From Deltaproteobacteria bacterium (GTDB taxonomy: Bacteria > Desulfobacterota > DSM-4660 > Desulfatiglandales > Desulfatiglandaceae), in NCBI GenBank assembly GCA_019314425.1, contig JAFCZI010000003.1:1-21809 (forward strand): a stretch of DNA of 21,809 nt. Reading direction: 5' to 3'. How positions within the stretch are numbered: the first letter of the stretch is position 1; each line of letters opens with the position of its first letter. Shown in pieces: positions 7,145 to 15,817 of this stretch. The notes beneath the pieces were generated by a model. The model was not told the DNA's origin, did not search any database, and worked only from the letters and a program-made list of their open reading frames with translations. The translations under genes were made by a program, and so were the position numbers.

Positions 7145-9070
7145 CATCCATCTCTCCCGCCACATCTCCCACATGAGAAGGGCCCAGAGCCGGTAGCAGT
7201 GATTGGCCCTACCGGAAAGATGCTCTTTAAGTTGAGTCTCAACACATCCTGAATCAAAAAGCCCTTCCCTTTTTAATCGGCTCACCGACAGGTAATCCGA
7301 AAGCATTTCTTTCAACTCGCTCCGAAACCACTTTTCAATGGGCACGCCGAACCCCATCTTCGGCCTTTCAAAAAGCGCCTCCGGTACATAGCGGGAGAGA
7401 AGTTTTCTGAGGAGATATTTCCCCTTGCCATTTCGGTATTTCAGGTGATCCGGCAGACAAGATGTGAATTCCACCACCCGATGGTCCAGGAGCGGTACAC
7501 GGACTTCCAGGCTTACAGCCATGCTGGCCCGATCCACTTTGGTCAACATGGCATCGGGGAGGTAGGTCTTCTGGTCCACCCGCATGAGCTGTGAAAGGAC
7601 GGGCCAACCTTCCGTCTCCCTAAAGGTTTCTTCATATTGACTCTCCACAAGGCGCCTTTGAAGGAGGCCTGGCAACATCTCTTTCGGCCAGACATGGACG
7701 GTCATTCGGTATAAGGATTGGATATCCCCCCCCCGCATAAGGTCTACCAGTTTCTCCCACTTGTCCGGGAAATTGGCCACATTGAACCGCTGGGGAAGGA
7801 ACCTTCGCCAGGGCATGTAGCTTCTTTCTACCCAGGAAACGGGGATTCTTGCCAGAGCCGATCCGAGCGGCTCCCTGAGCCTTTCCGGCATCCGTTGTAA
7901 AGCTGCGGCCATGGCCCGGGTACTCCAGTAACGGACGTACCCGGCAAACTGTTCGTCCCCCCCATCCCCGGAAAGGGCCACCGTTACGCGGGAACGGGCC
8001 AGTTTTGAAACCAGGAACGTGGGCACTGCGGACGCATCGGCAAAAGGTTCATCATAGATTTCCGGCAGATGAGGGATGACTGCCAACGCCTCCTTGGGAG
8101 TCACATAAAATGCGGTGTGATCCGTTTTCAGATGCTCCGCCACTTTGGCAGCCCAGGGCGCTTCATTATACCCTGGTTCATTGAAACCGATGCTAAAGGT
8201 TTTTACCGGGGCATTGCTCACCTTTTGCATCAGGGCCACCACAATGGACGAATCAATCCCCCCGCTTAAAAGCCCCCCCAGCGGCACATCGCTGATCAAC
8301 CGGTCGGACACTGCCATCGTCAGCAGGCGATCCAGTTCTTCCAAGGCATCTTCTTCCCGTTTCGGGGGTATTGGGACATTCGCTGAATGTTCGGGAAGGG
8401 TCCAATAGGGTTTTACTTCCAGACTACCTTTACGAAACCGGGCAAAATGGCCGGGTAAAAGCTTGAAGGTATTTTTGAAGACCGTCCGGGGGGCGGGGAT
8501 ATACTGGTAATGCAAAAAGAGGGGGATCGCATTATGGTCCAAATCCCCGGGAAACGGTGAAAGCGCCATAAGGGCTTTCAGTTCCGATGCAAAAAACAGG
8601 GACCCCGGCGCATGATAATAGAAAAGGGGTTTGATTCCCAGGCGATCCCTGGCCAGGAAAAGGCATTCCTTTGTTTCATCCCACAAGCCAAGTGAAAACA
8701 TGCCCGTAAATCGTTCCAGGCAATCGATGCCCCATTGCCGGTAGGCACCCAGAATCACCTCCGTATCGGTATCCGTTCTAAAGACATGTCCGAGATCTTC
8801 GAGAGTCTTTCGGATTTCCTTGAAATTATACACCTCGCCATTATAGACGATTTGAAACCGGCCATCTTGGCTCGCCATGGGCTGGCGTCCGGCGTCCGAA
8901 AGGTCGATCACCGATAATCTTCGATGTCCCAACCCCAGACCGTGATTTTCATCAAAAAAAAGGCCCGAATCATTCGGGCCTCGGTGGACAAGTTTTGAAA
9001 CGGCTTCAGAAAGCGAATTTCGTAAACGATCAAAATTTGTGTTTGCTATAAAACCGACAATACCGCACAT
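7136..9070 (-). CDS. asnB: AsnB-type glutamine-dependent amidotransferase (asparagine synthase)
   Basis: A 644-residue two-domain enzyme, full length for the polysaccharide-locus AsnB group. Cys2 of MCGIVGF is the N-terminal nucleophile that releases ammonia from glutamine; RGPNDSG (30-36) and YNGEVYN (76-82) are glutaminase motifs. The synthetase domain has the ATP pyrophosphatase loop LSGGIDSS (268-275) and ALSGDGGDE. The ATG follows AGGGGAA. It is the last gene of the glycan locus, 33 nt after a GT4 gene. In such loci AsnB homologues such as WbpS amidate uronic acid sugars, so glycan amidation is as likely as free asparagine synthesis. Oddities are an intrinsic-terminator-like hairpin inside codons 30-39, a G9 tract (7726-7734), and a degraded relative just downstream. 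Confidence 0.93.
   Translation of the reverse strand: MCGIVGFIANTNFDRLRNSLSEAVSKLVHRGPNDSGLFFDENHGLGLGHRRLSVIDLSDAGRQPMASQDGRFQIVYNGEVYNFKEIRKTLEDLGHVFRTDTDTEVILGAYRQWGIDCLERFTGMFSLGLWDETKECLFLARDRLGIKPLFYYHAPGSLFFASELKALMALSPFPGDLDHNAIPLFLHYQYIPAPRTVFKNTFKLLPGHFARFRKGSLEVKPYWTLPEHSANVPIPPKREEDALEELDRLLTMAVSDRLISDVPLGGLLSGGIDSSIVVALMQKVSNAPVKTFSIGFNEPGYNEAPWAAKVAEHLKTDHTAFYVTPKEALAVIPHLPEIYDEPFADASAVPTFLVSKLARSRVTVALSGDGGDEQFAGYVRYWSTRAMAAALQRMPERLREPLGSALARIPVSWVERSYMPWRRFLPQRFNVANFPDKWEKLVDLMRGGDIQSLYRMTVHVWPKEMLPGLLQRRLVESQYEETFRETEGWPVLSQLMRVDQKTYLPDAMLTKVDRASMAVSLEVRVPLLDHRVVEFTSCLPDHLKYRNGKGKYLLRKLLSRYVPEALFERPKMGFGVPIEKWFRSELKEMLSDYLSVSRLKREGLFDSGCVETQLKEHLSGRANHCYRLWALLMWEMWRERWMES
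8954..8981 (-). terminator. Terminator-like hairpin plus U tract inside asnB
   Basis: On the minus strand AGGCCCGAAT and its exact complement (arms 8981-8972 and 8970-8961, one central base) form a GC-rich stem, followed at once by eight T (8961-8954). The last stem base pair overlaps the T run. This is the textbook form of an intrinsic terminator, yet it lies about 90-115 nt inside the asnB reading frame. It encodes part of the conserved RGPNDSG glutaminase motif followed by LFF. It may be a chance product of codon choice, or it may attenuate transcription when translation is poor. Confidence 0.5.
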
Positions 9071-9103
9071 GCAAATTCCCCTGAATAGTTTATTTGGATA
9101 TTT

Positions 9104-10246
9104 TTACGACAAATCGAGGTTTGCGTACAGGTCCAAGTGGGCCGCAACCATTTTCTTCACCGTAAACATTTTATTTACCCTTTCCCTACCGCGTTTACCC
9201 CATTCTTCAGCTCTGTTCGGATCTTTCAATAAATCGATAATCTTCGCGGCCAAAGCCCTTGGATCCTCAGGTGGAATAACCCATCCCGTAATCCCATCCA
9301 GAACTACTTCGCTGTTCCCTCCCACGTTGGTGGCAACCACCGGCAGGCCTGCTGCCATGGATTCCAGGATTACGTTTGAGAAGCCTTCCTCATGGGACGG
9401 CAGAATGGAGATGTCACTTGCTGTCAACAACACTGGAACATCATCCCGCCTTCCTAAAAACCTTACGGATTGCCCTATGCCGAGATTCGCGACGTCCCGT
9501 TCAAGATCCTTTTGAATTCCACGATCTTCTCCAACAAGCAAAAAAAGGGCATCCGGAAACCGTTCGACAACCTCCTTTGCCGCATGTAGTAACTCCAAAT
9601 GCCCCTTATAGGGGATGAGATTTGCAATAACGATCATGAGCTTCGTCGTTTTCTTGAGGTTCAGGTCTTGCCGAACATCTTTTGCACATGACCATGACGC
9701 CCTAAAAGGCCTCGGATCCACGCCGTTGTAGATAAGCAGCAGCTTGGACACATCCACATTTTCGCACCTGACCATATCATCCCAGACAGCTTGGGAATTG
9801 ACCGTAATCCGGTGGCTCAACCGGGCGGCCATATGGTCCAGGGGCCTTAAAACCGGATGACGTCTCTGATGTGTTCCCAGTGCGCGACGGCTTGTCACCA
9901 CCAGGGGCACACGGGCAATGCGGCCCGCAAGTGCTCCCATAAAGGTTATCAAGGGGAGAAAGCAGTGTATGGCTGAAGGGTTCAGTTCTTGAACAAGGCG
10001 AAAAAGGCGCCATTCCGCCGGAACAACCTTCCAGGGGGCTCTTGCAATATCCTCCTTTTTCAATCCTCCTGAAAAGACCGCTACACCCAGCGCCTCAAAC
10101 CATTTCTTTAAAGGTCCGCCGCCTTGAAGTGAATACACATGGCAACAATGTGTGCGACCGTGCAGTTCTCCCACAAGTAGCTGCATCTGTTTCTCCGCCC
10201 CTCCGATCTCCAACGAGCCGATCACAAAAAGAATTGTCGGTTTCAT
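9104..10246 (-). CDS. Glycosyltransferase family 4 (GT-B fold)
   Basis: A 380-residue GT4 protein, full length. The N-terminal acceptor domain begins with the typical GSLEIGGAEKQM (10-21). The donor domain has LIPYKGHLELL (210-220) and the retaining-transferase E-x7-E signature in SHEEGFSNVILESMAAGLPV, with E287 and E295. No membrane segment is evident; such enzymes work at the inner face of the membrane on lipid-linked sugars, using a nucleotide sugar. The gene lies 20 nt after the preceding transferase and 33 nt before asnB, so it is part of the same transcript. The sugar and linkage cannot be read from the sequence. Confidence 0.92.
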   Translation of the reverse strand: MKPTILFVIGSLEIGGAEKQMQLLVGELHGRTHCCHVYSLQGGGPLKKWFEALGVAVFSGGLKKEDIARAPWKVVPAEWRLFRLVQELNPSAIHCFLPLITFMGALAGRIARVPLVVTSRRALGTHQRRHPVLRPLDHMAARLSHRITVNSQAVWDDMVRCENVDVSKLLLIYNGVDPRPFRASWSCAKDVRQDLNLKKTTKLMIVIANLIPYKGHLELLHAAKEVVERFPDALFLLVGEDRGIQKDLERDVANLGIGQSVRFLGRRDDVPVLLTASDISILPSHEEGFSNVILESMAAGLPVVATNVGGNSEVVLDGITGWVIPPEDPRALAAKIIDLLKDPNRAEEWGKRGRERVNKMFTVKKMVAAHLDLYANLDLS

Positions 10247-10266
10247 AACGGACCCTAATCGCCAAC

Positions 10267-11328
10267 CTATGAAAGTTCTTTAAAAATACCCGCAAGAATC
10301 CTTGAAATAACATCCAGACTGAAGTGTCTTTCAACGATCAATCTTCCATTAACACCGTAACCATAAGCGAGTTTGGCATCATCATAAAGCCCGCTCAGAG
10401 CATCATACCAATCGTCATGGGTCACGGCTGAAAACCCGATATCCCCCATAGCCAGAACTTCAACATTCATCCCTACGGGGGATACCACAACAGGCAAACC
10501 CGCCGCCATGTATTGAAGCATCTTGAAGCTGCATTTACCTAAGCTCCAATGATCAGAGGGAAGCGGCATCAGGCCCACGTCCATTTGCCCTAAAATGGTA
10601 ATCTCACGATTCGGATCCCATTTGACGTAACGAACCCTGTCTGAATTGAGTTTGGAAAATCGGGGTGGCTGATCAGCCATTACCCATAACTCCGCCGCAT
10701 GGTTTTTTAGAAACTCTTCCAGAACCGCTTCGATTTGATAAAGAGCCTTGTAGTTGCTGCTGGTACCGGTCCATCCAATGATAAAAGGGAGATCTGAACG
10801 TTCAAGATCCTGAAAATTCCTGGGCCTAATCCGATCCGTATCAATTGCAGTGGGCACAATTCGCACATCTTCAGCATACGAACTGAACCAGTCTGCAAGA
10901 TGACGGTTGCCGGCAAGGACTACATCGGCAATCTTTGCAATTTTGCGTGTGGCACTCCACCCGAAAGGTTTTGTCAGCCAGATTGCGTCGTCCACATCCA
11001 GGATGACGGGATGTTTGAGGAAGGGCTCAAAGGTCAGGAACCCGGGATGCATTTCACGCTCAAGCCAGGTTAAATCACCATTCCAACTCCCGATGGTACC
11101 GGGAAGTCTCGCTGAGGCCTTGACGCATTTCCAGACGGCCTTGCCAAGGGTCAAGCCCATGGGATTTGAAACAGTAAGAAATGGAGGCGGCGGCGCATAT
11201 TTATCGATGGCCGGGGTATACTCACGAATATGGATACCCCTGCTTCGGAGCGGCGCAATATGCTGACGAACACGAAAACGAGCGGACGGGACATTCTTTC
11301 CCGATGTAAGGGCCGTAATCCTAATCAT
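10267..11328 (-). CDS. Glycosyltransferase, GT4-like, atypical donor motif
   Basis: A 353-residue GT-B-like protein. DVDDAIWL (about 130-137), FIIGWTGTSSNY and the late GKCSFKMLQYMAAGLPVV place it with GT4-like transferases of polysaccharide loci. In that last motif the two glutamates of the usual E-x7-E signature are replaced by Lys and Gln. This is tolerated in a GKCxFKxLQYM subgroup, but it means the activity should not be assumed to match classical GT4. Its ATG overlaps the stop of the upstream methyltransferase by 8 nt (ATGATTAG), so the two are translationally coupled. Acceptor and donor are unknown. Confidence 0.83.
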   Translation of the reverse strand: MIRITALTSGKNVPSARFRVRQHIAPLRSRGIHIREYTPAIDKYAPPPPFLTVSNPMGLTLGKAVWKCVKASARLPGTIGSWNGDLTWLEREMHPGFLTFEPFLKHPVILDVDDAIWLTKPFGWSATRKIAKIADVVLAGNRHLADWFSSYAEDVRIVPTAIDTDRIRPRNFQDLERSDLPFIIGWTGTSSNYKALYQIEAVLEEFLKNHAAELWVMADQPPRFSKLNSDRVRYVKWDPNREITILGQMDVGLMPLPSDHWSLGKCSFKMLQYMAAGLPVVVSPVGMNVEVLAMGDIGFSAVTHDDWYDALSGLYDDAKLAYGYGVNGRLIVERHFSLDVISRILAGIFKELS

Positions 11329-12295
11329 CGCGCTTCCTCGCCCATACGGTCATACGCCCAGTCTGACCAAAAATGCTCATGAGGAAGGCCAGGGCATAAA
11401 GAATATAGTTCAAACGACCGGTGCTGCTCTCAGGAAGAGCGACAAGCTTCTTGGACAATCGCGGAAGCATTCCATGATCTTGAAGCCAATATCCGGTGCT
11501 GGCAAAAAGATTGGTGAGGGTACGATGGTGAAAAATTCTTACAATTTCCCAGCCGCCAGCGGCGCATATTTTGCGAAGAGAATCAGGTGAATAGTGGTAG
11601 AGATGGTTTGGAAGGTGGAGTGCATACCAGCAGTCTCTGAATATTTTGAATTCCATGGAACCCGCGTTTGGAACTGATAAAACAAGCCACCCATTGGGCT
11701 CAACCCACCGGTGAAGTTTTTGAAGGGCCAGTACCGGATCATGCAAGTGCTCAAGAACCATCCACCCCACCACCACATCAAAAAGACATTGGGGATCCGG
11801 TGCCGTTTCCAACGATCCCGTATATACGGAAAATCCCAATGATCGAGCGGCATGGGAAGCTGTTTTCGAAAATTCCAGGCCCTCAACCTGCCAACCCTTT
11901 TGGGACATCTTGTTCAGGAAGGCGCCGGAGGCACACCCAATTTCCAGAACCCGTGACGGCTGTAATTTCGGCAGGCGGGTGGTGTTAAATGGAAAAATGC
12001 CCTTAACCCACTTTCGCAAGAACGATAAACGTCCATTCCCCTTTTTGTCGGGATTTACCCTTGTACCCCTGTAAGGTCCGTAATGGTCGGGGTAATAATA
12101 CCCCATTGTCTCAGGGGTGGGTCGTGGAGTAGTCCTCATGAGCCCGCAATCCATGCAACGCACCACATGATAGGTCCCCGGTAAGTGATTGATACGATCA
12201 CATCCCGTAAGCACCATCGAGTCCCCCCCCTTACATCCCAGGGGGCAGGGTGATGATTCCAATCGAACGCTGCCCGTCGCGGTTTGGGTATCCAC
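11321..12295 (-). CDS. Class I SAM methyltransferase with cysteine-rich N-terminus
   Basis: A 324-residue protein. An N-terminal knuckle with C17, C21, C47 and C50 (SSPCPLGCKGGD ... VRCMDCGLM) precedes PRPTPETMGYYYPDHYGPYR, a segment typical of sugar- and polysaccharide-locus methyltransferases. The SAM domain has motif I VLEIGCASGAFL (116-127), and VVVGWMVLEHLHDPVLAL matches its post-motif region. A hydrophobic stretch near the C-terminus (YILYALAFLMSIFG) may touch the membrane. The GTG start at 12295 is 9 nt after the flippase stop and is needed to include C17. It probably methylates a sugar of the glycan or its lipid-linked end. A G8 tract spans codons 22-25 and is a possible slippage site. 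Confidence 0.86.
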   Translation of the reverse strand: MDTQTATGSVRLESSPCPLGCKGGDSMVLTGCDRINHLPGTYHVVRCMDCGLMRTTPRPTPETMGYYYPDHYGPYRGTRVNPDKKGNGRLSFLRKWVKGIFPFNTTRLPKLQPSRVLEIGCASGAFLNKMSQKGWQVEGLEFSKTASHAARSLGFSVYTGSLETAPDPQCLFDVVVGWMVLEHLHDPVLALQKLHRWVEPNGWLVLSVPNAGSMEFKIFRDCWYALHLPNHLYHYSPDSLRKICAAGGWEIVRIFHHRTLTNLFASTGYWLQDHGMLPRLSKKLVALPESSTGRLNYILYALAFLMSIFGQTGRMTVWARKRDD

Positions 12296-12304
12296 TACAG
12301 TGCC

Positions 12305-13588
12305 CTATCCTTCCCTCATATCATCCAAAATCCGCTTGTTGAGATTTTTCTGCAAAACAAAGTTGAGCAGAAAAGCATTCAGCACATAGTAAAGACTCGT
12401 TCCGACGGCGATCCCCAAAATCCCCCAATACAAAAAACCCGCCACTTTCATACCAAGCCCTATTGTAAACCCAAAAACACCAATTTTGGTGGGTGTTCGG
12501 GTGTTTCCTTTTGCATAAAAACCGTTTGATAGAATTTGCCCTAAGGCACCGCAGATCCACACCCCCACAAAGGCTATCAGTATCCAATGAAGCGTCAAGA
12601 CTTCGTTAATGGTAAAACGACCATGCCCAAAAAGAAATGTCAATATGGAACGACCGAAAAATGCAATACACACAAAAACAACAAAGGTGATACCTAAAAT
12701 CCAAAGCAATCTGTTGTTGACAATCCTGCGAAAAAGAGGCCATTCATGGGCAGAAGCCCTTTTTGCCAACAAGGGAACCATGGGTGCTGCTATTGCCTTA
12801 CTGAGAATAAGATTCCCGGCCATATAAATCTGACTGGCAAAATACAATAAGGATAATTGCCCCGCAGATGTCATTGACGCCAGAAAACGATCCACCAAAT
12901 CCCCTGTCTTGTAAAATGTCGAACCCAAAAGGAGCGGATAAAGCCTTCGCCAGGCCTTTACGGCAGTTTGTGATTTCCAGTCCGGAGCCCTATATTCACC
13001 GAGTCCAGGCAACAAAAGAACCGTCTGTAATGCGGATTTTAGAACCATGGCCCAAGCGGCCATAATGATCCCGAATCGGGGTAACCCCCACAATAAAAGA
13101 AGAAAACCACCCAAAGTACCCAGGACAGCACTCATTTCCGCCCAAAGAAATTTTTGCCTGGAATGGTAAGCAGACCATGCCACGCCGTTCAGCGCCATAA
13201 AAACCATGCCGACCAATTGAATTCGGACCAATGTAATGGTCAACAAGCGGGTTTCAAAATCAAAGCCCGGAACGATCCAGGGTGTCCATAGGGTCGCAGT
13301 CCCAAAAAGAAGCAACGCCAAAACAAAAAATACAAAGCCTATTCCTTGAAAAAAAGTCCAGGCTTCTTTCTGAAAGGCTCCTTTATCTTCAATGGTCAGT
13401 AGCGGTACGAGGACCTGTATCATAGAACCGGTAATAACCGCCAACAATAGTTGGGGGACGACCATCGACGCAAATAAAGCATCGGTTTCAGAACCCGGGC
13501 CGACAGCACTCAGTATATACCACTGATAAAAAAATACGAGCAGTACATTAACGACCGCAAGGCATCCCAGTTTAACGCTTAGGTGCAT
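12305..13588 (-). CDS. MurJ/MviN-like lipid-linked glycan flippase (MOP superfamily)
   Basis: A 427-residue, very hydrophobic protein with about 12 membrane segments. The start, LAVVNVLLVFFYQWYILSAV followed by GPGSETDALFASMVVPQLLL, is the pattern of MurJ/MviN family transporters (the GxxxxxDAFFxAxxxP region). It would move an undecaprenyl-linked oligosaccharide across the inner membrane, as Wzx or MurJ does. The location between glycosyltransferases and a sugar methyltransferase favours an exporter for this glycan over the housekeeping lipid II flippase, which is usually longer (about 500 residues or more). The ribosome-binding site before the ATG is weak. Confidence 0.85.
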   Translation of the reverse strand: MHLSVKLGCLAVVNVLLVFFYQWYILSAVGPGSETDALFASMVVPQLLLAVITGSMIQVLVPLLTIEDKGAFQKEAWTFFQGIGFVFFVLALLLFGTATLWTPWIVPGFDFETRLLTITLVRIQLVGMVFMALNGVAWSAYHSRQKFLWAEMSAVLGTLGGFLLLLWGLPRFGIIMAAWAMVLKSALQTVLLLPGLGEYRAPDWKSQTAVKAWRRLYPLLLGSTFYKTGDLVDRFLASMTSAGQLSLLYFASQIYMAGNLILSKAIAAPMVPLLAKRASAHEWPLFRRIVNNRLLWILGITFVVFVCIAFFGRSILTFLFGHGRFTINEVLTLHWILIAFVGVWICGALGQILSNGFYAKGNTRTPTKIGVFGFTIGLGMKVAGFLYWGILGIAVGTSLYYVLNAFLLNFVLQKNLNKRILDDMREG

Positions 13589-13646
13589 TCTTTGCTTTCA
13601 TACGGCTCAAGTGATCTTTGATTTTCAAGATGCGGTTTTGGATACG

Positions 13647-15794
13647 CTATTTCGTTATCATTTCCAGATAAAGCGCTTCCATGTCATGGACCAACCGCTC
13701 ATTGGAAAAAGTGTTCATTGCGAAAGACTTGGCTTCACCGGTGATTTTTTCCAGTCGTTTCTTATCCATTGTTATCAAATATCTCAGTCCTTGGGCAAAT
13801 CCTGCTTCATCATTTTTGAGACAGAGGACGCCTCTCTTACAAACCGTAAATCCTCCCGCCGTCGATGATTCTTCCTGCCGTCCCAGAAGATCCAGAACAC
13901 CCCCTGCATCCGTTGAAATTACGGGTGTTCCGGAAGCCATTGCTTCAATTATGGAAACCGGTGTTCCCTCATTTTCAGAGGTCAATGCCAAGACATCCAG
14001 ATCAGCATAAACCTCCGGCAAATCTCGTCTCCAGCCACAAAAGCTGATGTGGTTTTTTAACCCTAAGGTTTCAACACGGGCTTCCAATTCTTCTCTTAAT
14101 TCACCATCTCCCACCAAGATGAATTTTGCATCAATATCAGGGTTTCTTTTCAAAAAGATCTTAGCCATTTTCAAGAACATATCATGGTGCTTGATGGCCA
14201 CCAATCGGCCGACAATACCGACCAGTATGGAACCGCTCAACAAACCAATAGAATTTCTGAATCTTCCCTTCAAAGCAGTACTCCGCAAAAAAGGGGCCAA
14301 ATCAAAGCCAAGGGGAATGATTTTGATTTTATGGTCAGGCGCAATACGGAATTTCTCGGAAAGATCCATTTTCTGCGTTCGGCTGATGGCAACGATCACA
14401 TCAGTTGATCTGGCCAGGATTCGCTCAATCCAAATGAACATGGATGTTTTGGTCCGGGAGAAATATCCTTCAAACACATGGCCATGAAAGGTATGGACTG
14501 TGCGAGCGTTCCCATTAAAAATACGATTATAGATAATGGCGGCAAGCCTTGCGCTGGTTCCCGCCTTGGCCGTGTGGGTATGAATAATATCAGGTCTTTT
14601 GTGACGCAAAAGTCTCAAAATTTGCAGGAATGCTCTGCCATCCATGAGGGGACTTATTTCTCGCTGCAGATCTTCAATGATAACCGGTTGTTCTACTGCG
14701 GATTGAAAAAGGTAGCCCATGTCTCCTTCACTGGGAGAAATTTTTCCGGTGACAAGGGTTGAATGAAATTTCCTGGCATCCAACCCCGTGGTCAACAGGT
14801 GTACGTGGATGGAAGGCCCTCCGATATTGAGGCGTGCAATAAACCGCAGCACCCTGATTCTAAGGTCATTCGCCTTCGGAGTTTCCAACACGCTGTTCCA
14901 TGGCGGATGTGTTTTTGACGGTCGAAAGCACTTTCGTCCCAATTGTGCGGCAAAAACAAATAAAAAGCGATAGGTGACCCCCCAAAAAACAAGTGGCTTC
15001 AGAAGTGAGTAAGGCATATTGGCATGTTTGTCGAAAAGACGATAGATACTTCTGTGAAACTCAAGAATAGAACGAAATACGTTTGTTTCACTGCTGACTC
15101 CCACATAGTGCATGACGGAAGAGCGGGGGAAATAGACCACCTTCCATCCTTTCTGCCACATACGCCGGCACCAATCAGCATCCTCCCAGTACATGAAGAA
15201 TTTGTCATCCAGAGGCCCCACGTGGTTGAAGGCCTCTCTTTTCACGAACATACAGGCGCCTGAAACCCAGTCCACTTCCATGGGGGTCATCCCATCGCTT
15301 CGGGCAGTCAGAATATTTTCCCGTGTAATGGGGTTGCTGGGAAATATCTTGGAAAGAATGGATTTTCGCCCGAAAAGTGCCGTGAGGAGGTTTGGAAAAG
15401 CCCTGGCAGACCCCTGAATGGCGCCGTCACCATCGAAAATCATGGGGCCCAGAACGCCCACGTCCGGATGCTCCGCCATATACCCCATGGTGTCTGAAAG
15501 GAGACCGGGTTGGACAAGGGTATCGGGATTAAGGATCAAAACATTAGGGGCCGACCCCTGCTTCAAGGCGTTATTGACGGCCTTGGCAAACCCCAGATTG
15601 GAATGGTTTTTGGTGAGCCGCACCTCCGGGAAAGCCCTTGTCAGACGATCCACATCATCTTTTTCAGAAGAGGCATTGTCATGAACATGAATCGTAAGGG
15701 ATATGGCGCCCTCGGCATTCAGCAAAGACTCAATACAATGCAACAGCGGAAGTGTGCTGTTATAATTGACGATGATGACATCCAGCCGTTTCAT
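13647..15794 (-). CDS. Bifunctional GT2-GT4 glycosyltransferase fusion
   Basis: A 715-residue protein with two transferase domains. Residues 1 to about 260 are a GT2 (GT-A) rhamnosyltransferase-like domain with VIIVNYNS (6-13), the metal-site motif NPD (89-91) and EDADW (204-208). Residues 264-284 are hydrophobic and 288-312 a linker. From 313 a GT4 (GT-B) domain begins (RFIARLNIGGPSIHVHLL), with HTHTAKAG, GRLVAIKHHD and the E609-x7-E617 pair in ENEGTPVSIIEAMASGTPV. The frame is continuous, so this is a real fusion rather than a stop misread. It probably adds two sugars in succession to the same growing chain. The ATG follows AGAGGA and lies 23 nt after the upstream GT2. Confidence 0.92.
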   Translation of the reverse strand: MKRLDVIIVNYNSTLPLLHCIESLLNAEGAISLTIHVHDNASSEKDDVDRLTRAFPEVRLTKNHSNLGFAKAVNNALKQGSAPNVLILNPDTLVQPGLLSDTMGYMAEHPDVGVLGPMIFDGDGAIQGSARAFPNLLTALFGRKSILSKIFPSNPITRENILTARSDGMTPMEVDWVSGACMFVKREAFNHVGPLDDKFFMYWEDADWCRRMWQKGWKVVYFPRSSVMHYVGVSSETNVFRSILEFHRSIYRLFDKHANMPYSLLKPLVFWGVTYRFLFVFAAQLGRKCFRPSKTHPPWNSVLETPKANDLRIRVLRFIARLNIGGPSIHVHLLTTGLDARKFHSTLVTGKISPSEGDMGYLFQSAVEQPVIIEDLQREISPLMDGRAFLQILRLLRHKRPDIIHTHTAKAGTSARLAAIIYNRIFNGNARTVHTFHGHVFEGYFSRTKTSMFIWIERILARSTDVIVAISRTQKMDLSEKFRIAPDHKIKIIPLGFDLAPFLRSTALKGRFRNSIGLLSGSILVGIVGRLVAIKHHDMFLKMAKIFLKRNPDIDAKFILVGDGELREELEARVETLGLKNHISFCGWRRDLPEVYADLDVLALTSENEGTPVSIIEAMASGTPVISTDAGGVLDLLGRQEESSTAGGFTVCKRGVLCLKNDEAGFAQGLRYLITMDKKRLEKITGEAKSFAMNTFSNERLVHDMEALYLEMITK

Positions 15795-15817
15795 GCATCC
15801 TCTTTTCTATTCCCGGT

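Noticed and set aside
6872..7252. A 126-codon plus-strand frame
   Set aside because: It combines out-of-frame ligase remnant, a few true remnant codons after the T-tract slip, and antisense of the asnB 3' end.
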